From: CAVSCR01 sp963726575
Lineage (GTDB): Bacteria; Actinomycetota; Actinomycetes; JAHEKZ01
Assembly: GCA_963726575.1 (NCBI GenBank)
Contig: CAVSCR010000007.1
Location: 248,001-312,000 of the forward strand
DNA: 64,000 bases
Direction: 5' to 3'
In this document: positions 17,634-25,866 of the stretch, one piece after another
Layout: the number at the start of each line of letters is the position of its first letter
How positions within the stretch are numbered: position 1 is the first letter of the stretch
Notes under the pieces: model-generated
Databases searched by the model: none
Told to the model about the DNA's origin: nothing
Seen by the model: only the letters and a program-made list of their open reading frames with translations
Program-made: the position numbers and the translations under genes

Positions 17634-17873
17634 GTTGGCGACTCAGCGTCGCGAGCGCGTGCCTCGGCGATCGTCCCTCCCGGCTTCCAGGAGCCCGGGA
17701 GATCCTGCTGCGAACTCGTGGAAGGGAGGGCGATTCGGCGGCGGTCAGGAGAACGAACGGACCAGGCGTGATCGGCCCATTCGGCGCAGGGACCGCATCG
17801 GAATACCTCGCCGTCCCGCGCTGCTATGACCCAGGACCCCTCAAAGAGGCCTAATGGACGAGAAGGAACTGTG

Positions 17874-18629
17874 ATGACCACCGCATCGGTCGACGTTCGC
17901 CGAGCCGGCGACCGCGCCACCACGGACTTCGGCTGGCTGGACTCCAAGCATTCGTTCTCGTTCGGGCAGCACTACGACCCCAGCAACACCCACCACGGCC
18001 TGCTCCTGGTGAACAACGACGACACCGTTCTCGCCGGTACGGGCTTCGAGACCCACCCACATCGCGACATGGAGATCGTCACCTGGGTGCTGCGAGGTTC
18101 CCTCGTCCACCAGGACTCCACCGGTCAAGCAGGCGTCATCTACCCGGGGCTCGCCCAGCGAATGAGCGCGGGCCGCGGCATCCTGCACAGCGAGAAGAAC
18201 GACTCCTGGCGACTCGACGGCGAGCACCACGACGAGGCGGTGCACTTCGTCCAGATGTGGGTCGTCCCCGACGAAGGCGGCATCACCCCCGGGTACGAGC
18301 AGCTCGAGATCGAGTCGGAGCTGCTGTCCGGTGGGCTCGTTCCTGTGGCGTCGGGCATGCCCGATCACGTTGGCCAGGCCGCCATCCGCATCAAGAACCG
18401 TTACGCCGCGCTCCATGCGGCACGCCTGGAGCCCGGCCAGGCCGTTCAGCTGCCCGATGCACCGTTCCTGCACCTGTTCGTTCCGCGCGGGGCCGTGTCG
18501 CTGGAAGGCTCCGGGGCGCTCGACACCGGCGACGCCGTGCGGTTCACCGGCGTCGGCGGACAGCAGGTCGTGGCCACCGAAGCAGCCGAGATCCTGGTGT
18601 GGGAGATGCACGCCGGGCTCGCAGCCTGA
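17874..18629 (+). CDS. Pirin family protein
   Basis: 251 residues from the ATG at 17874 (AAGGAA 7 nt upstream). The bicupin signature is complete: DSKHSFSFGQHYDP, then THPHRDMEIVTWVLRG with two iron ligands, and AQRMSAGRGILHSEKN with the remaining His and Glu. The second cupin (FLHLFVPRGAVSLEG) lacks a metal site, as usual. Bacterial pirins are iron-binding redox-sensing regulators or quercetinases; in some species they modulate pyruvate dehydrogenase. The particular role here is not readable. It is divergent from gltB. Confidence 0.93.
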   Translation: MTTASVDVRRAGDRATTDFGWLDSKHSFSFGQHYDPSNTHHGLLLVNNDDTVLAGTGFETHPHRDMEIVTWVLRGSLVHQDSTGQAGVIYPGLAQRMSAGRGILHSEKNDSWRLDGEHHDEAVHFVQMWVVPDEGGITPGYEQLEIESELLSGGLVPVASGMPDHVGQAAIRIKNRYAALHAARLEPGQAVQLPDAPFLHLFVPRGAVSLEGSGALDTGDAVRFTGVGGQQVVATEAAEILVWEMHAGLAA

Positions 18630-18654
18630 CAGCGGCCCAACGCAGTCCGCCCGT

Positions 18655-18660
18655 TACCCT
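18655..18660 (+). promoter_or_regulatory. -10 element TACCCT for a leaderless start at 18668
   Basis: TACCCT ends 7 nt before the GTG at 18668 and no ribosome-binding site is present, the pattern of a leaderless message. Confidence 0.45.
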
Positions 18661-18667
18661 CCCGACA

Positions 18668-19390
18668 GTGAGCCAACCGTCTGGGCACGCGTCAGAACTG
18701 GGTTTGCCGATCGGTGCTCCGGTACCGGAGTGGGACGCTGCGGCCGTCCCTGACGACTCGACGCTGGTCGGTCAGTACTGCCGGGTCGAGCGCCTGGACC
18801 CGACGCGGCACGCCGCCGACCTGCTCGCCGCCAACCGGTTCGATGCCGAGGGCCGCAACTGGACCTACCTTCCGTACGGTCCGTTCGCCGATCTTCCGGC
18901 CTACCGGCAGTGGCTCGATCACATGGCGGGACAGTCCGACCCCCGCTTCTACGCGATCGTCGACGTGAACAGTGCACACGCGGTCGGCGTCGCCAGCTAC
19001 CTGCGCGTCGATCCTCCGGCCGGCTCGATCGAGGTGGGGCACATCAACTACTCACCCCTGCTGCAAAGGCACCGGGCAGGCACCGAGGCGATGTACCTGA
19101 TGATGCGTAACGCATTCGAGACGTTGGGGAACCGACGCTACGAATGGAAGTGCAACGCGCTCAACGCCGCGTCGCGCTCGGCGGCCGAGCGGCTCGGCTT
19201 CACCTACGAAGGGACCTTTCGCCAGGCTCAGGTGGTGAAGGGCCACAACCGCGACACGGCCTGGTACGCCGTCATCGACTCCGAGTGGCCGACCCTCGAC
19301 CAGGCCTTCCGAACCTGGCTCGACGCGGGCAACTTCGACGCACAGGGACGACAACGGTCACGATTGGCAACCGCAGGAAGGACCGGATGA
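18668..19390 (+). CDS. GNAT family N-acetyltransferase (RimJ/RimL-like)
   Basis: 240 residues from the GTG at 18668; a longer open frame upstream overlaps pirin and has no homology. The core resembles RimJ/RimL-type enzymes that acetylate N-termini or small amines: GSIEVGHINYSPLLQRHRAGTEAMYLM contains the acetyl-CoA P-loop region (QRHRAGTEA replacing the canonical QxxGxG/A), followed by YEWKCNALNAASRSAAERLGFTYEG, the conserved Asn-Ala-Ser/Arg-Leu-Gly-Phe segment. Substrate unknown. No signal peptide. Confidence 0.82.
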   Translation: MSQPSGHASELGLPIGAPVPEWDAAAVPDDSTLVGQYCRVERLDPTRHAADLLAANRFDAEGRNWTYLPYGPFADLPAYRQWLDHMAGQSDPRFYAIVDVNSAHAVGVASYLRVDPPAGSIEVGHINYSPLLQRHRAGTEAMYLMMRNAFETLGNRRYEWKCNALNAASRSAAERLGFTYEGTFRQAQVVKGHNRDTAWYAVIDSEWPTLDQAFRTWLDAGNFDAQGRQRSRLATAGRTG

Positions 19391-19441
19391 CGCCCGAGAT
19401 CGCTAGGGTCTGACGTGTCCGCTGAGGAGTTGGAGACTGCA

Positions 19442-20331
19442 ATGTCCGAAATGCCCCCTCCTGCCATGCCTCCGGAGCCGGAGCCACCGGCCGGCGGCCT
19501 GACGCCGCCCCCGACCCCGCCGCCCGCGACCCCGCCACCTGCGAGCCACCCGCCACCGCCGCCCACCGCCGCCGCCACCACCCGCCGCCGCCACCCCCGC
19601 CAGGCGCACCGATGCCCGCCGGCGCGGCCGGGGACTCCTTCAGCGTCGGCGACGCGTTCGGCTGGGGCTGGACCAAGTTCCAGCAGAACGTCGGGCCGAT
19701 TCTGGTGGCGGTGTTGATCTATCTGGTGATCCTCATCGTGGTCGAGGCAGTCGTCTACTTCTTGTTGCGCGGAGCGTTCATCAACAACTCCTCCGCCACC
19801 ATCAACCCGAACACTGGCCAGGTCACCATCCACGTCGGGTCAGGCTTCTTCCCGCGCATGTTGCTCAACGCAGGTGTGAACTTCGGCTTCACGGTTCTGT
19901 TCGCGTTCCTGTCGGCGGGCGTGATCCGGGGCGCCCTCATGCTGGCCGACGGGCGTCACCTCGAGGTCGGCCACATGTTCAACTTCGAGAAGTTCGGGAC
20001 GATCCTGCTGGCAGCGATCATGGTCGGCATCGCCAGCTTCCTTGGCATCTTCCTCTGCTTCGTCGGCTCGATCGTCGTGGCGATCTTCACCCCGTTCTAC
20101 CTGTTCTTCATCATCGACAAGGGACAGGGCGCCTGGGAGTCGATCAAGTCGAGCATCGAGTTGGTCAGCCAGAACTTCGGCAAGGTCATCTTGCTGCTCC
20201 TGGCCTGCATCCTCGCCTACATCGTCGGTGCGATCCTGTGCCTCATCGGTCTGTTGGTGACGGCGCCGGTTGCACTGCTCGCGTTGACTTACGGTTACCG
20301 ACGGCTGCAGAACGAGCCCATCGCAGCCTGA
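19442..20331 (+). CDS. Pro-rich multi-pass membrane protein, probable frameshift in the Pro tract
   Basis: An ATG at 19442 with TTGGAG 6 nt upstream opens a Pro-rich N-terminus (MSEMPPPAMPPEPEPP...). The frame then turns into Arg-rich nonsense near 19585, while the membrane domain starts in another frame (PGAPMPAGAAGDSFSVGDAFGWGW, through the ATG at 19612). Adding one C to the C-rich tract near 19580-19590 joins both into one protein with a proline-rich cytoplasmic arm and about five membrane helices, an architecture common in actinobacteria (DUF-type, function unknown). If the shift is real, translation could start at 19612, but that ATG has no good ribosome-binding site. The stop is at 20331. 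Confidence 0.7.
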
Positions 20332-20353
20332 CCTGCCACCGAGGTTGTACCTC

Positions 20354-20359
20354 TAGCCT
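20354..20359 (+). promoter_or_regulatory. -10 element TAGCCT upstream of the start at 20368
   Basis: TAGCCT lies 8 nt before the ATG at 20368 with no ribosome-binding site between, compatible with a leaderless or nearly leaderless transcript. Confidence 0.4.
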
Positions 20360-20367
20360 CGCCTGAC

Positions 20368-21417
20368 ATGGACGTCGTCGCGGTCGAGCACGATCTTGCG
20401 GATCGTGCCGGCCGCGACGCCTTCAGCGGGGCCGTGCGGATCGACCAAAGTGGCACGACGTTGCTGCGTCGGGCCTACGGATGGGCCAGCCCTACCTGGC
20501 GGGTGGCTGCGACGCCCGACACACGGTTCGACACTGCGTCGATCACCAAGCTCTTCACGGCCGTCGCGACTCTGCAGCAGATCGAGGCAGGCTCGTTCGC
20601 ACTGCAGACGCGGGTGATCGACTATCTCGGATTGCCGGACACGGTCATCTCACCGGATGTGACGGTGTACCAACTGCTGACCCACACGTCCGGGATCGGT
20701 GACGACGCCGACGAGGAGGCTGGCGAGGAGTACGCAGATCTGTTCGTCGACCAGCCGAACTACGCCGTCCGGCAGGCCGCAGACCACTTGCCCCACTTCA
20801 TCCATCGTGCGGCGAACTTCGCCCCAGGCACCGGGACGCGCTACTGCAACTGCAGCTACGTCCTCCTCGGACTCATGGTCGAGCGCGCGACGGGGCTCGC
20901 GTACCGCGACTACGTCTGCGACCGGGTCTTCGCGCCGGCGCAGATGTCTCGGTCCGGGTTCTTCGCCATGGACGTCGTAGAGCCCGATGTGGCCGAAGGG
21001 CTGACACCGATCCTCGAGCCCGACGGAGTCAGGACCGGATGGCGGCGCTCGATCTACTCCTATCCACCCATCGGCACGCCCGACGGCGGTGCGCATGCGA
21101 CCGTCGATGACCTGGTGGCCTTCCACAACGCGCTTCGCGCCGGCCGGTTACTCGGCGACGAGCTGACCCAGGCGATGCTGGCGCCCCACGAGGACTACCG
21201 CCCGCTGGAGGTCGGCCGACACCGGACCGGCTTCGGGTTCGAGTTCTGCGAGGTCGACGGTGGACTGCGTTCCTACTGGAAGGAGGGTTCGAACACCGGG
21301 GTGAGCGGGATCCTGCAGCACTACCCCGGGCCCGACGTCACCGTCGCGGTCCTCTGCAACCTCGGCGACGCCGCCTGGGGGCCGATCGAGGTGATCGACC
21401 GCCTCGTCGACATCTGA
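20368..21417 (+). CDS. Serine hydrolase, beta-lactamase/penicillin-binding family
   Basis: 349 residues. The class C beta-lactamase fold shows the catalytic SxxK as Ser58-Ile-Thr-Lys61 in FDTASITKLFTAVA, and the YxN motif as Tyr159-Cys-Asn161. A conserved LLTHTSGIGD segment is present. No signal peptide is visible, so the protein is probably cytoplasmic and more likely an esterase or D-aminopeptidase than a lactamase or wall enzyme. It stands alone, just upstream of the ABC exporter pair and codirectional with it. Confidence 0.88.
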   Translation: MDVVAVEHDLADRAGRDAFSGAVRIDQSGTTLLRRAYGWASPTWRVAATPDTRFDTASITKLFTAVATLQQIEAGSFALQTRVIDYLGLPDTVISPDVTVYQLLTHTSGIGDDADEEAGEEYADLFVDQPNYAVRQAADHLPHFIHRAANFAPGTGTRYCNCSYVLLGLMVERATGLAYRDYVCDRVFAPAQMSRSGFFAMDVVEPDVAEGLTPILEPDGVRTGWRRSIYSYPPIGTPDGGAHATVDDLVAFHNALRAGRLLGDELTQAMLAPHEDYRPLEVGRHRTGFGFEFCEVDGGLRSYWKEGSNTGVSGILQHYPGPDVTVAVLCNLGDAAWGPIEVIDRLVDI

Positions 21418-21483
21418 CGCGAGTCGCTGACGGATGCCGACGCCGCGTGCCGAAACGCGTGTGCGCGACGGATCCGCGGGGCA

Positions 21484-21489
21484 TACCGT
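21484..21489 (+). promoter_or_regulatory. -10 element TACCGT upstream of the start at 21498
   Basis: TACCGT lies 8 nt before the ATG of the first ABC exporter gene. The intervening GAGGG is too close to act as a normal ribosome-binding site, so a leaderless start is plausible. Confidence 0.35.
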
Positions 21490-21497
21490 GAGGGTCT

Positions 21498-23261
21498 ATG
21501 CCCTCCCACCATCTTGGCCGCCGGCGCAGCATGCGCTCGCTGTGGCGGATGCGCGGCTACGTGCGTCCCTACACCGGCCAGATGGTGCTCATGGTGGTGG
21601 CCGCCGGCCTTGCGGTGGGCGCCAGCATCGTCGTTCCCCTGGTGACGGCCAAGGTGGTCGACGGCCCGATCGTCAGCGGCAACAAGGCGGGACTGATCCC
21701 CCTCGGACTGCTCGCCCTGTTCCTGGGCGTCCTCGAAGCGGGTCTGGTGTTCATCCGACGTTGGGTGCAGTCGTACGCCGCACTCGGCATCGAGACCTCG
21801 GTCCGGGACGACCTGTACGCCCACCTCCAGCAGCTGCCGGTGTCGTTCCACGACCAGTGGCAAGCCGGTCAGCTGCTGTCCCGGGCCACGTCGGACCTGT
21901 CGACCATCCGACGCTTCCTGTCGTTCGGGCTGATCTACCTGATCGTGAACGTCGCCACGTTCGTCGTGGTGGTCGCCCTGCTGATCCACCTCTATCTTCC
22001 GTTGGGGATCCTCGTCGCGGCTTCCGCGATCCCGCTGTTCCTGATCTCTCGTGGTCTGGCCAAGGCCTACCTCACGGCCTCGCGGCAGGTGCAGGACCAA
22101 CAGGGTGACCTGGCGACGTTCGTCGAGGAGTCGGCCGTCGGCGTTCGCATGATCCGCTCGTTCGGCCGCAGCCAGCACGTCGGCGAGACGTTCCGCGGCT
22201 CCGCGCGCACGCTGCACGACAGCTCGGTGCGCAAGGCCGTGTTGGTGGCCCGCTTCTGGTCGCTGCTCGATCTGGTCCCGACTGTGACGCTTGGACTCAC
22301 CCTGTTGTTCGGTGCCCTGGCCGTCTCGGCGGGCGAGATGACGCTCGGCGACCTGGTCGCCTTCGTGTCGCTCATGCTCATGCTGGTGTGGCCCGTCGAC
22401 TCGCTCGGCTGGATCGTGGCCAACGGCCAGGAGGCCATGACGGCCGCGGACCGGATCTATGAGGTGTTCGACACCGAGCCCGACATCAGCGATCGTCCTG
22501 GCGCCGCGACGGTGAGTCAGGCAAGTGGTCGGCTGCGCTTCGAGGCCGTGAGCTTCAGCTACCCAGGCACGGACGAGTGCGTGCTACGCGACGTCAACCT
22601 CGAAGTGCGACCCGGTGAGACCCTTGCGCTGGTCGGGATGACCGGGAGTGGCAAGTCCACCCTGACTGCACTAGTACCGCGGCTGTACGACGTGACCAGC
22701 GGGTCGATCACGATCGACGGTACCGACGTTCGTGACATGACGCTGTCCTCGCTGCGCACGATCGTGGCCACCGCCTTCGAGGAGCCCACGCTGTTCTCGG
22801 CGAGCGTCCACGAGAACCTGACGCTCGGTTACCCCGAAGCGTCTGACGCAGACGTTGCCCAGGCGCTCGACATCGCACAGGCGGGCTTCGTTCACGACCT
22901 GCCATGGGGCATGGACACCCGCATCGGCGAGCAGGGCATGTCGCTGTCCGGCGGTCAGCGGCAACGTCTTGCGCTGGCGCGTGCCGTGGTCGCCAGGCCG
23001 TCGATCCTCGTGCTCGACGACCCGCTGTCGGCCCTCGACGTGCACACCGAGGCGCTGGTCGAGAAGGCGCTGCGGCGGGTCCTGTCCGGCACGACCGCGT
23101 TGCTCGTGGTCCATCGTCCCTCGACCGTCGCCCTTGCGGACCGCGTCGCCCTGCTCGAGGACGGCACCATCCGCGCCGTCGGCACGCACTCCCAGCTCAT
23201 GCGCGACGAGCCGTCGTACCGAGCCGTGCTGTCCCAGCGTCCAGAGGCGATGTCGGCATGA
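21498..23261 (+). CDS. ABC exporter half-transporter, degenerate ATPase site
   Basis: 587 residues: six membrane helices (about residues 20-320) then an ATP-binding domain. Walker A is VGMTGSGKST (near 380), the signature is LSGGQRQR (near 482), and Walker B is SILVLDDPLSALD (near 504), in which the catalytic Glu after Walker B is replaced by Asp. The switch His is in VVHRPSTVALA. Such Asp substitutions mark the inactive nucleotide site of heterodimeric type IV exporters (TM287/288, EfrCD, BmrCD). Its partner overlaps the stop by 4 nt (ATGA). Likely exports a lipid or a hydrophobic drug-like compound. Confidence 0.92.
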   Translation: MPSHHLGRRRSMRSLWRMRGYVRPYTGQMVLMVVAAGLAVGASIVVPLVTAKVVDGPIVSGNKAGLIPLGLLALFLGVLEAGLVFIRRWVQSYAALGIETSVRDDLYAHLQQLPVSFHDQWQAGQLLSRATSDLSTIRRFLSFGLIYLIVNVATFVVVVALLIHLYLPLGILVAASAIPLFLISRGLAKAYLTASRQVQDQQGDLATFVEESAVGVRMIRSFGRSQHVGETFRGSARTLHDSSVRKAVLVARFWSLLDLVPTVTLGLTLLFGALAVSAGEMTLGDLVAFVSLMLMLVWPVDSLGWIVANGQEAMTAADRIYEVFDTEPDISDRPGAATVSQASGRLRFEAVSFSYPGTDECVLRDVNLEVRPGETLALVGMTGSGKSTLTALVPRLYDVTSGSITIDGTDVRDMTLSSLRTIVATAFEEPTLFSASVHENLTLGYPEASDADVAQALDIAQAGFVHDLPWGMDTRIGEQGMSLSGGQRQRLALARAVVARPSILVLDDPLSALDVHTEALVEKALRRVLSGTTALLVVHRPSTVALADRVALLEDGTIRAVGTHSQLMRDEPSYRAVLSQRPEAMSA

Positions 23262-25072
23262 GCGACCAGAGCTGGCGCGGCGTCGCCACCGAGGGCGAAG
23301 ACGTCATCAGCGTGGAGGTCACGGCCATGCTGCGTGGGCGCAGTCGGCGACTGCTCGGCAGCTTGCTGCGTCCGCACCGTCGTGCTGTGTGGATCGCCCT
23401 TGGCCTGCTTCTGGTGCAGAACTTCGCGGCGATGGCCGGCCCCTACCTCGTGATGGTCGGCATCGACAAGGGGATCCCGCCGCTGGAGGCGAACGGCAGC
23501 GCAACGGTCCTGATCGTCGTGACGTTCGGGTTCCTCGTCGCGGCCGTCGTCGAGTACCTGTCGAAGCGCTCGTTCCTCATGGCGAGCGGACGCATCGGCC
23601 AGGCCGTCCTGTACGACCTGCGCACGAGGGTCTACGACCACTTCCAGAGGCTGTCGCCGGCGTTCCACGAGCGCTACACGTCTGGCCGGGTGATCTCGCG
23701 GCTCACCAGTGACGTCGACGCTCTGGCCGAGCTGCTCGACGGCGGCGTCGACGACCTCGTGCTGGCGGCCCTGTCGGTGGTGTCGGTGGGCGTCATCTTG
23801 CTCTTGCTCGACCTGCCAATGGGCCTGGTGACGCTTCTGTCGTTCCCAGTGCTCTGGCAGCTGACCAAGTGGTTCCGCCGCAACTCCGCCGTCGCCTACC
23901 GACGCACCCGCGAGACAGTCGCGGTGATGATCGTGCAGTTCGTGGAGTCACTGGGCGGAATCCGCGCGGTGCAGGCGTTTCGCCGTGAGGGGCGCAACCA
24001 GCAGATCTTCGAGCAGGTGAACTACGACTACCAGATGGCCAACGAGCGCGCATTCAAGCTGATCGCCATCTTCGCGCCGGGGATCAAGCTGATCGGGAAC
24101 ATCACGACCGCTGTGGTACTGGTCTACGGCGGCTATCGAGTGATGGACGGGAACACCGAAGTCGGCGTGCTCGCAGCGTTCCTGCTCTACCTGCGTCGGT
24201 TCTTCGAGCCGATGCAGGAGCTGTCGATGTTCTACAACTCACTGCAGTCGGCCACCGCCGCGTTGGAGAAGTTGTCCGGCGTTCTCGAGGAGGCTCCCTC
24301 CGTGGCCGAGCCGGAGAACCCCGTCCCGCTCCCGCACGCCAGCGGGGGTCTCGAGCTGGACAGCGTGGTCTTCGCCTACGGCGCGGCGACCGTGCTTCCG
24401 CAGCTGGACCTGATCGTGCCGGCGGGCCAGACGGTCGCCCTGGTCGGTGCCACGGGAGCCGGGAAGACCACGCTCGCCCGCCTCGTCGCGAGGTTCTACG
24501 ACCCCATCACCGGCACGGTGCGCCTCGACGGTATCGACCTGAGATCGCTGTCGGAGGAGGACTTGCGGCGCGCCGTCGTCATGGTGACGCAGGAGAACTT
24601 CTTGTTCGCCGACACCGTGGCCGAGAACATCCGGTTCGGCCGCCCCGACGCCAGCGACCGCGAGGTGGAGGACGCCGCAACCGCGATCGGCGCCCACGAC
24701 TTCATCACCGCACTTCCCGAGGGTTACGACACCGACGTGGGCAAGCGTGGGGGTCGGCTCTCAGCCGGTCAGCGGCAGCTGATCGCGTTCGCACGCGCGT
24801 TCCTCGCCGATCCCGCCGTGCTGATCCTCGACGAGGCCACCTCATCGCTCGACATTCCCAGCGAGCGTCTCGTGCAACGTGCCCTGCGCACGATCCTCGC
24901 CGACCGCACAGCGCTGATCATCGCCCACCGGTTGTCGACCGTCGAGATCGCCGACCGGGTCCTGGTGCTCGACGCTGGGCGCATCATCGAGGACGGCGCG
25001 CCGGCGGACCTCGCCGAGAGCGACGGCGGCTACGCCGGTCTGCACCAGGCCTGGGCGGCTTCCCTCGTCTGA
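23258..25072 (+). CDS. ABC exporter half-transporter, catalytic partner
   Basis: 604 residues from the ATG at 23258, which overlaps the previous stop (ATGA), so coupled translation and a heterodimer are expected. Six membrane helices come first. The ATP-binding domain has Walker A GATGAGKTTLA (near 395), Walker B VLILDEATSSLD with the catalytic Glu (near 522), and the switch His in IIAHRLSTVE. Its signature reads LSAGQRQL: the second residue pair deviates from LSGGQ. That altered signature faces the degenerate Walker site of the partner, while its own intact Walker B pairs with the partner's canonical LSGGQ. The geometry is that of a one-active-site exporter. Confidence 0.93.
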   Translation: MSDQSWRGVATEGEDVISVEVTAMLRGRSRRLLGSLLRPHRRAVWIALGLLLVQNFAAMAGPYLVMVGIDKGIPPLEANGSATVLIVVTFGFLVAAVVEYLSKRSFLMASGRIGQAVLYDLRTRVYDHFQRLSPAFHERYTSGRVISRLTSDVDALAELLDGGVDDLVLAALSVVSVGVILLLLDLPMGLVTLLSFPVLWQLTKWFRRNSAVAYRRTRETVAVMIVQFVESLGGIRAVQAFRREGRNQQIFEQVNYDYQMANERAFKLIAIFAPGIKLIGNITTAVVLVYGGYRVMDGNTEVGVLAAFLLYLRRFFEPMQELSMFYNSLQSATAALEKLSGVLEEAPSVAEPENPVPLPHASGGLELDSVVFAYGAATVLPQLDLIVPAGQTVALVGATGAGKTTLARLVARFYDPITGTVRLDGIDLRSLSEEDLRRAVVMVTQENFLFADTVAENIRFGRPDASDREVEDAATAIGAHDFITALPEGYDTDVGKRGGRLSAGQRQLIAFARAFLADPAVLILDEATSSLDIPSERLVQRALRTILADRTALIIAHRLSTVEIADRVLVLDAGRIIEDGAPADLAESDGGYAGLHQAWAASLV

Positions 25073-25079
25073 CCAGCCC

Positions 25080-25829
25080 TCAGACGCGAACCGCGCGATA
25101 GGTCGCGGTCACGTACGGCAGCTCGATGCGCTCGCGCCCCCGGGTCTGCGGGTGGTGGGCCACGAGCTCACGCACTGCCGCGTAGATCTCATCCGCATCG
25201 GGGCGCAACCTCACGAACGAGAACGTCGACACCAGGGCAACCAATGAGTCGACGTCGAGCAGCATCGAGTGCTCGAGCTGGTTCTCCTCCACCTCGCCGA
25301 ACGCAGAGCCCAGGTCTGGCTCGTCGTCGCGACTGCCGCGCAAGGTGTCCTCGCCGTCAACCAGGTCGGACAGGTCAGCCATCCACCCACCGTCGGAGTC
25401 GTCGCGCAGGTTCCACAGCAGGCCGACCACGCCGCCGGGTGGCAGGATGCGGGCGAATTCTCGAGCCGCCGCCTTCTGCTCGAACCAGTGCCACGCCTGA
25501 GCCACCGTCACCGCATCCACCGAGGCGTTGCCCAGCGGAAGTGACTCGGCGGGCGCTTGGTGGACCCGCGCCCCGGGCACTCGTCGCCGGAGTTCCTCGA
25601 GCATGCCGGCGTCGGGCTCCACGGCGTCGACCTTCAGTCCCATCCCGATCAAGGTCTGCGTCAGCTTCCCGGTACCGGCACCGACGTCGGCGACCGTTGT
25701 GACTGGCCGTCGGGCTCCGGCGAACACCCACGCGATCGCTTCGGTGGGGTAGCCCGGTCGGTAGTCGGCATAGGTACCTGCCTCAGACCCGAACGACAGC
25801 CGTCGCTCCTCGAACGCGGGCGTGGACAT
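25080..25829 (-). CDS. Class I SAM-dependent methyltransferase
   Basis: 249 residues from the ATG at 25829, chosen over the ATG 21 nt upstream because TACGGT lies exactly 6 nt before it. The N-terminus FGSEAGTYADYRPGYP is typical of the UbiE/COQ5-like small-molecule methyltransferases of actinobacteria. Motif I is VADVGAGTGKLTQTLI, the strand-2 acid is VDAVEPDAGM, and motif IV is VDAVTVAQAWHWF. The substrate is unknown. It converges on the ABC exporter (7 nt gap) and is divergent from the hydrolase at 25867. Confidence 0.87.
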   Translation of the reverse strand: MSTPAFEERRLSFGSEAGTYADYRPGYPTEAIAWVFAGARRPVTTVADVGAGTGKLTQTLIGMGLKVDAVEPDAGMLEELRRRVPGARVHQAPAESLPLGNASVDAVTVAQAWHWFEQKAAAREFARILPPGGVVGLLWNLRDDSDGGWMADLSDLVDGEDTLRGSRDDEPDLGSAFGEVEENQLEHSMLLDVDSLVALVSTFSFVRLRPDADEIYAAVRELVAHHPQTRGRERIELPYVTATYRAVRV

Positions 25830-25835
25830 GAACCG

Positions 25836-25841
25836 ACCGTA
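25836..25841 (-). promoter_or_regulatory. -10 element TACGGT for a leaderless start at 25829
   Basis: TACGGT on the minus strand ends 6 nt before the ATG at 25829. It faces the equivalent element of the plus-strand gene in the same 37-bp gap. Confidence 0.55.
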
Positions 25842-25854
25842 ACCCCGCAAGGGC

Positions 25855-25860
25855 TACGTT
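25855..25860 (+). promoter_or_regulatory. -10 element TACGTT for a leaderless start at 25867
   Basis: TACGTT ends 6 nt before the ATG at 25867 and there is no ribosome-binding site. Its -35 region would fall on the -10 of the divergent methyltransferase gene. Confidence 0.55.
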
Positions 25861-25866
25861 GCGCCC

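Noticed and set aside
17521..17873. Small gene between gltB and pirin
   Set aside because: No open frame with a start site and normal composition; only the GlnR-like box stands out.
16655..17947. 430-residue minus-strand frame over the 5' end of gltB
   Set aside because: It is out of frame with gltB and made of Arg/Ser/Pro-rich residues typical of GC-rich shadow frames.
18257..18667. N-terminal extension of the GNAT gene inside pirin
   Set aside because: The extra 137 residues are Arg-rich and unrelated to GNAT proteins; the GTG at 18668 with a -10 box is a better start.
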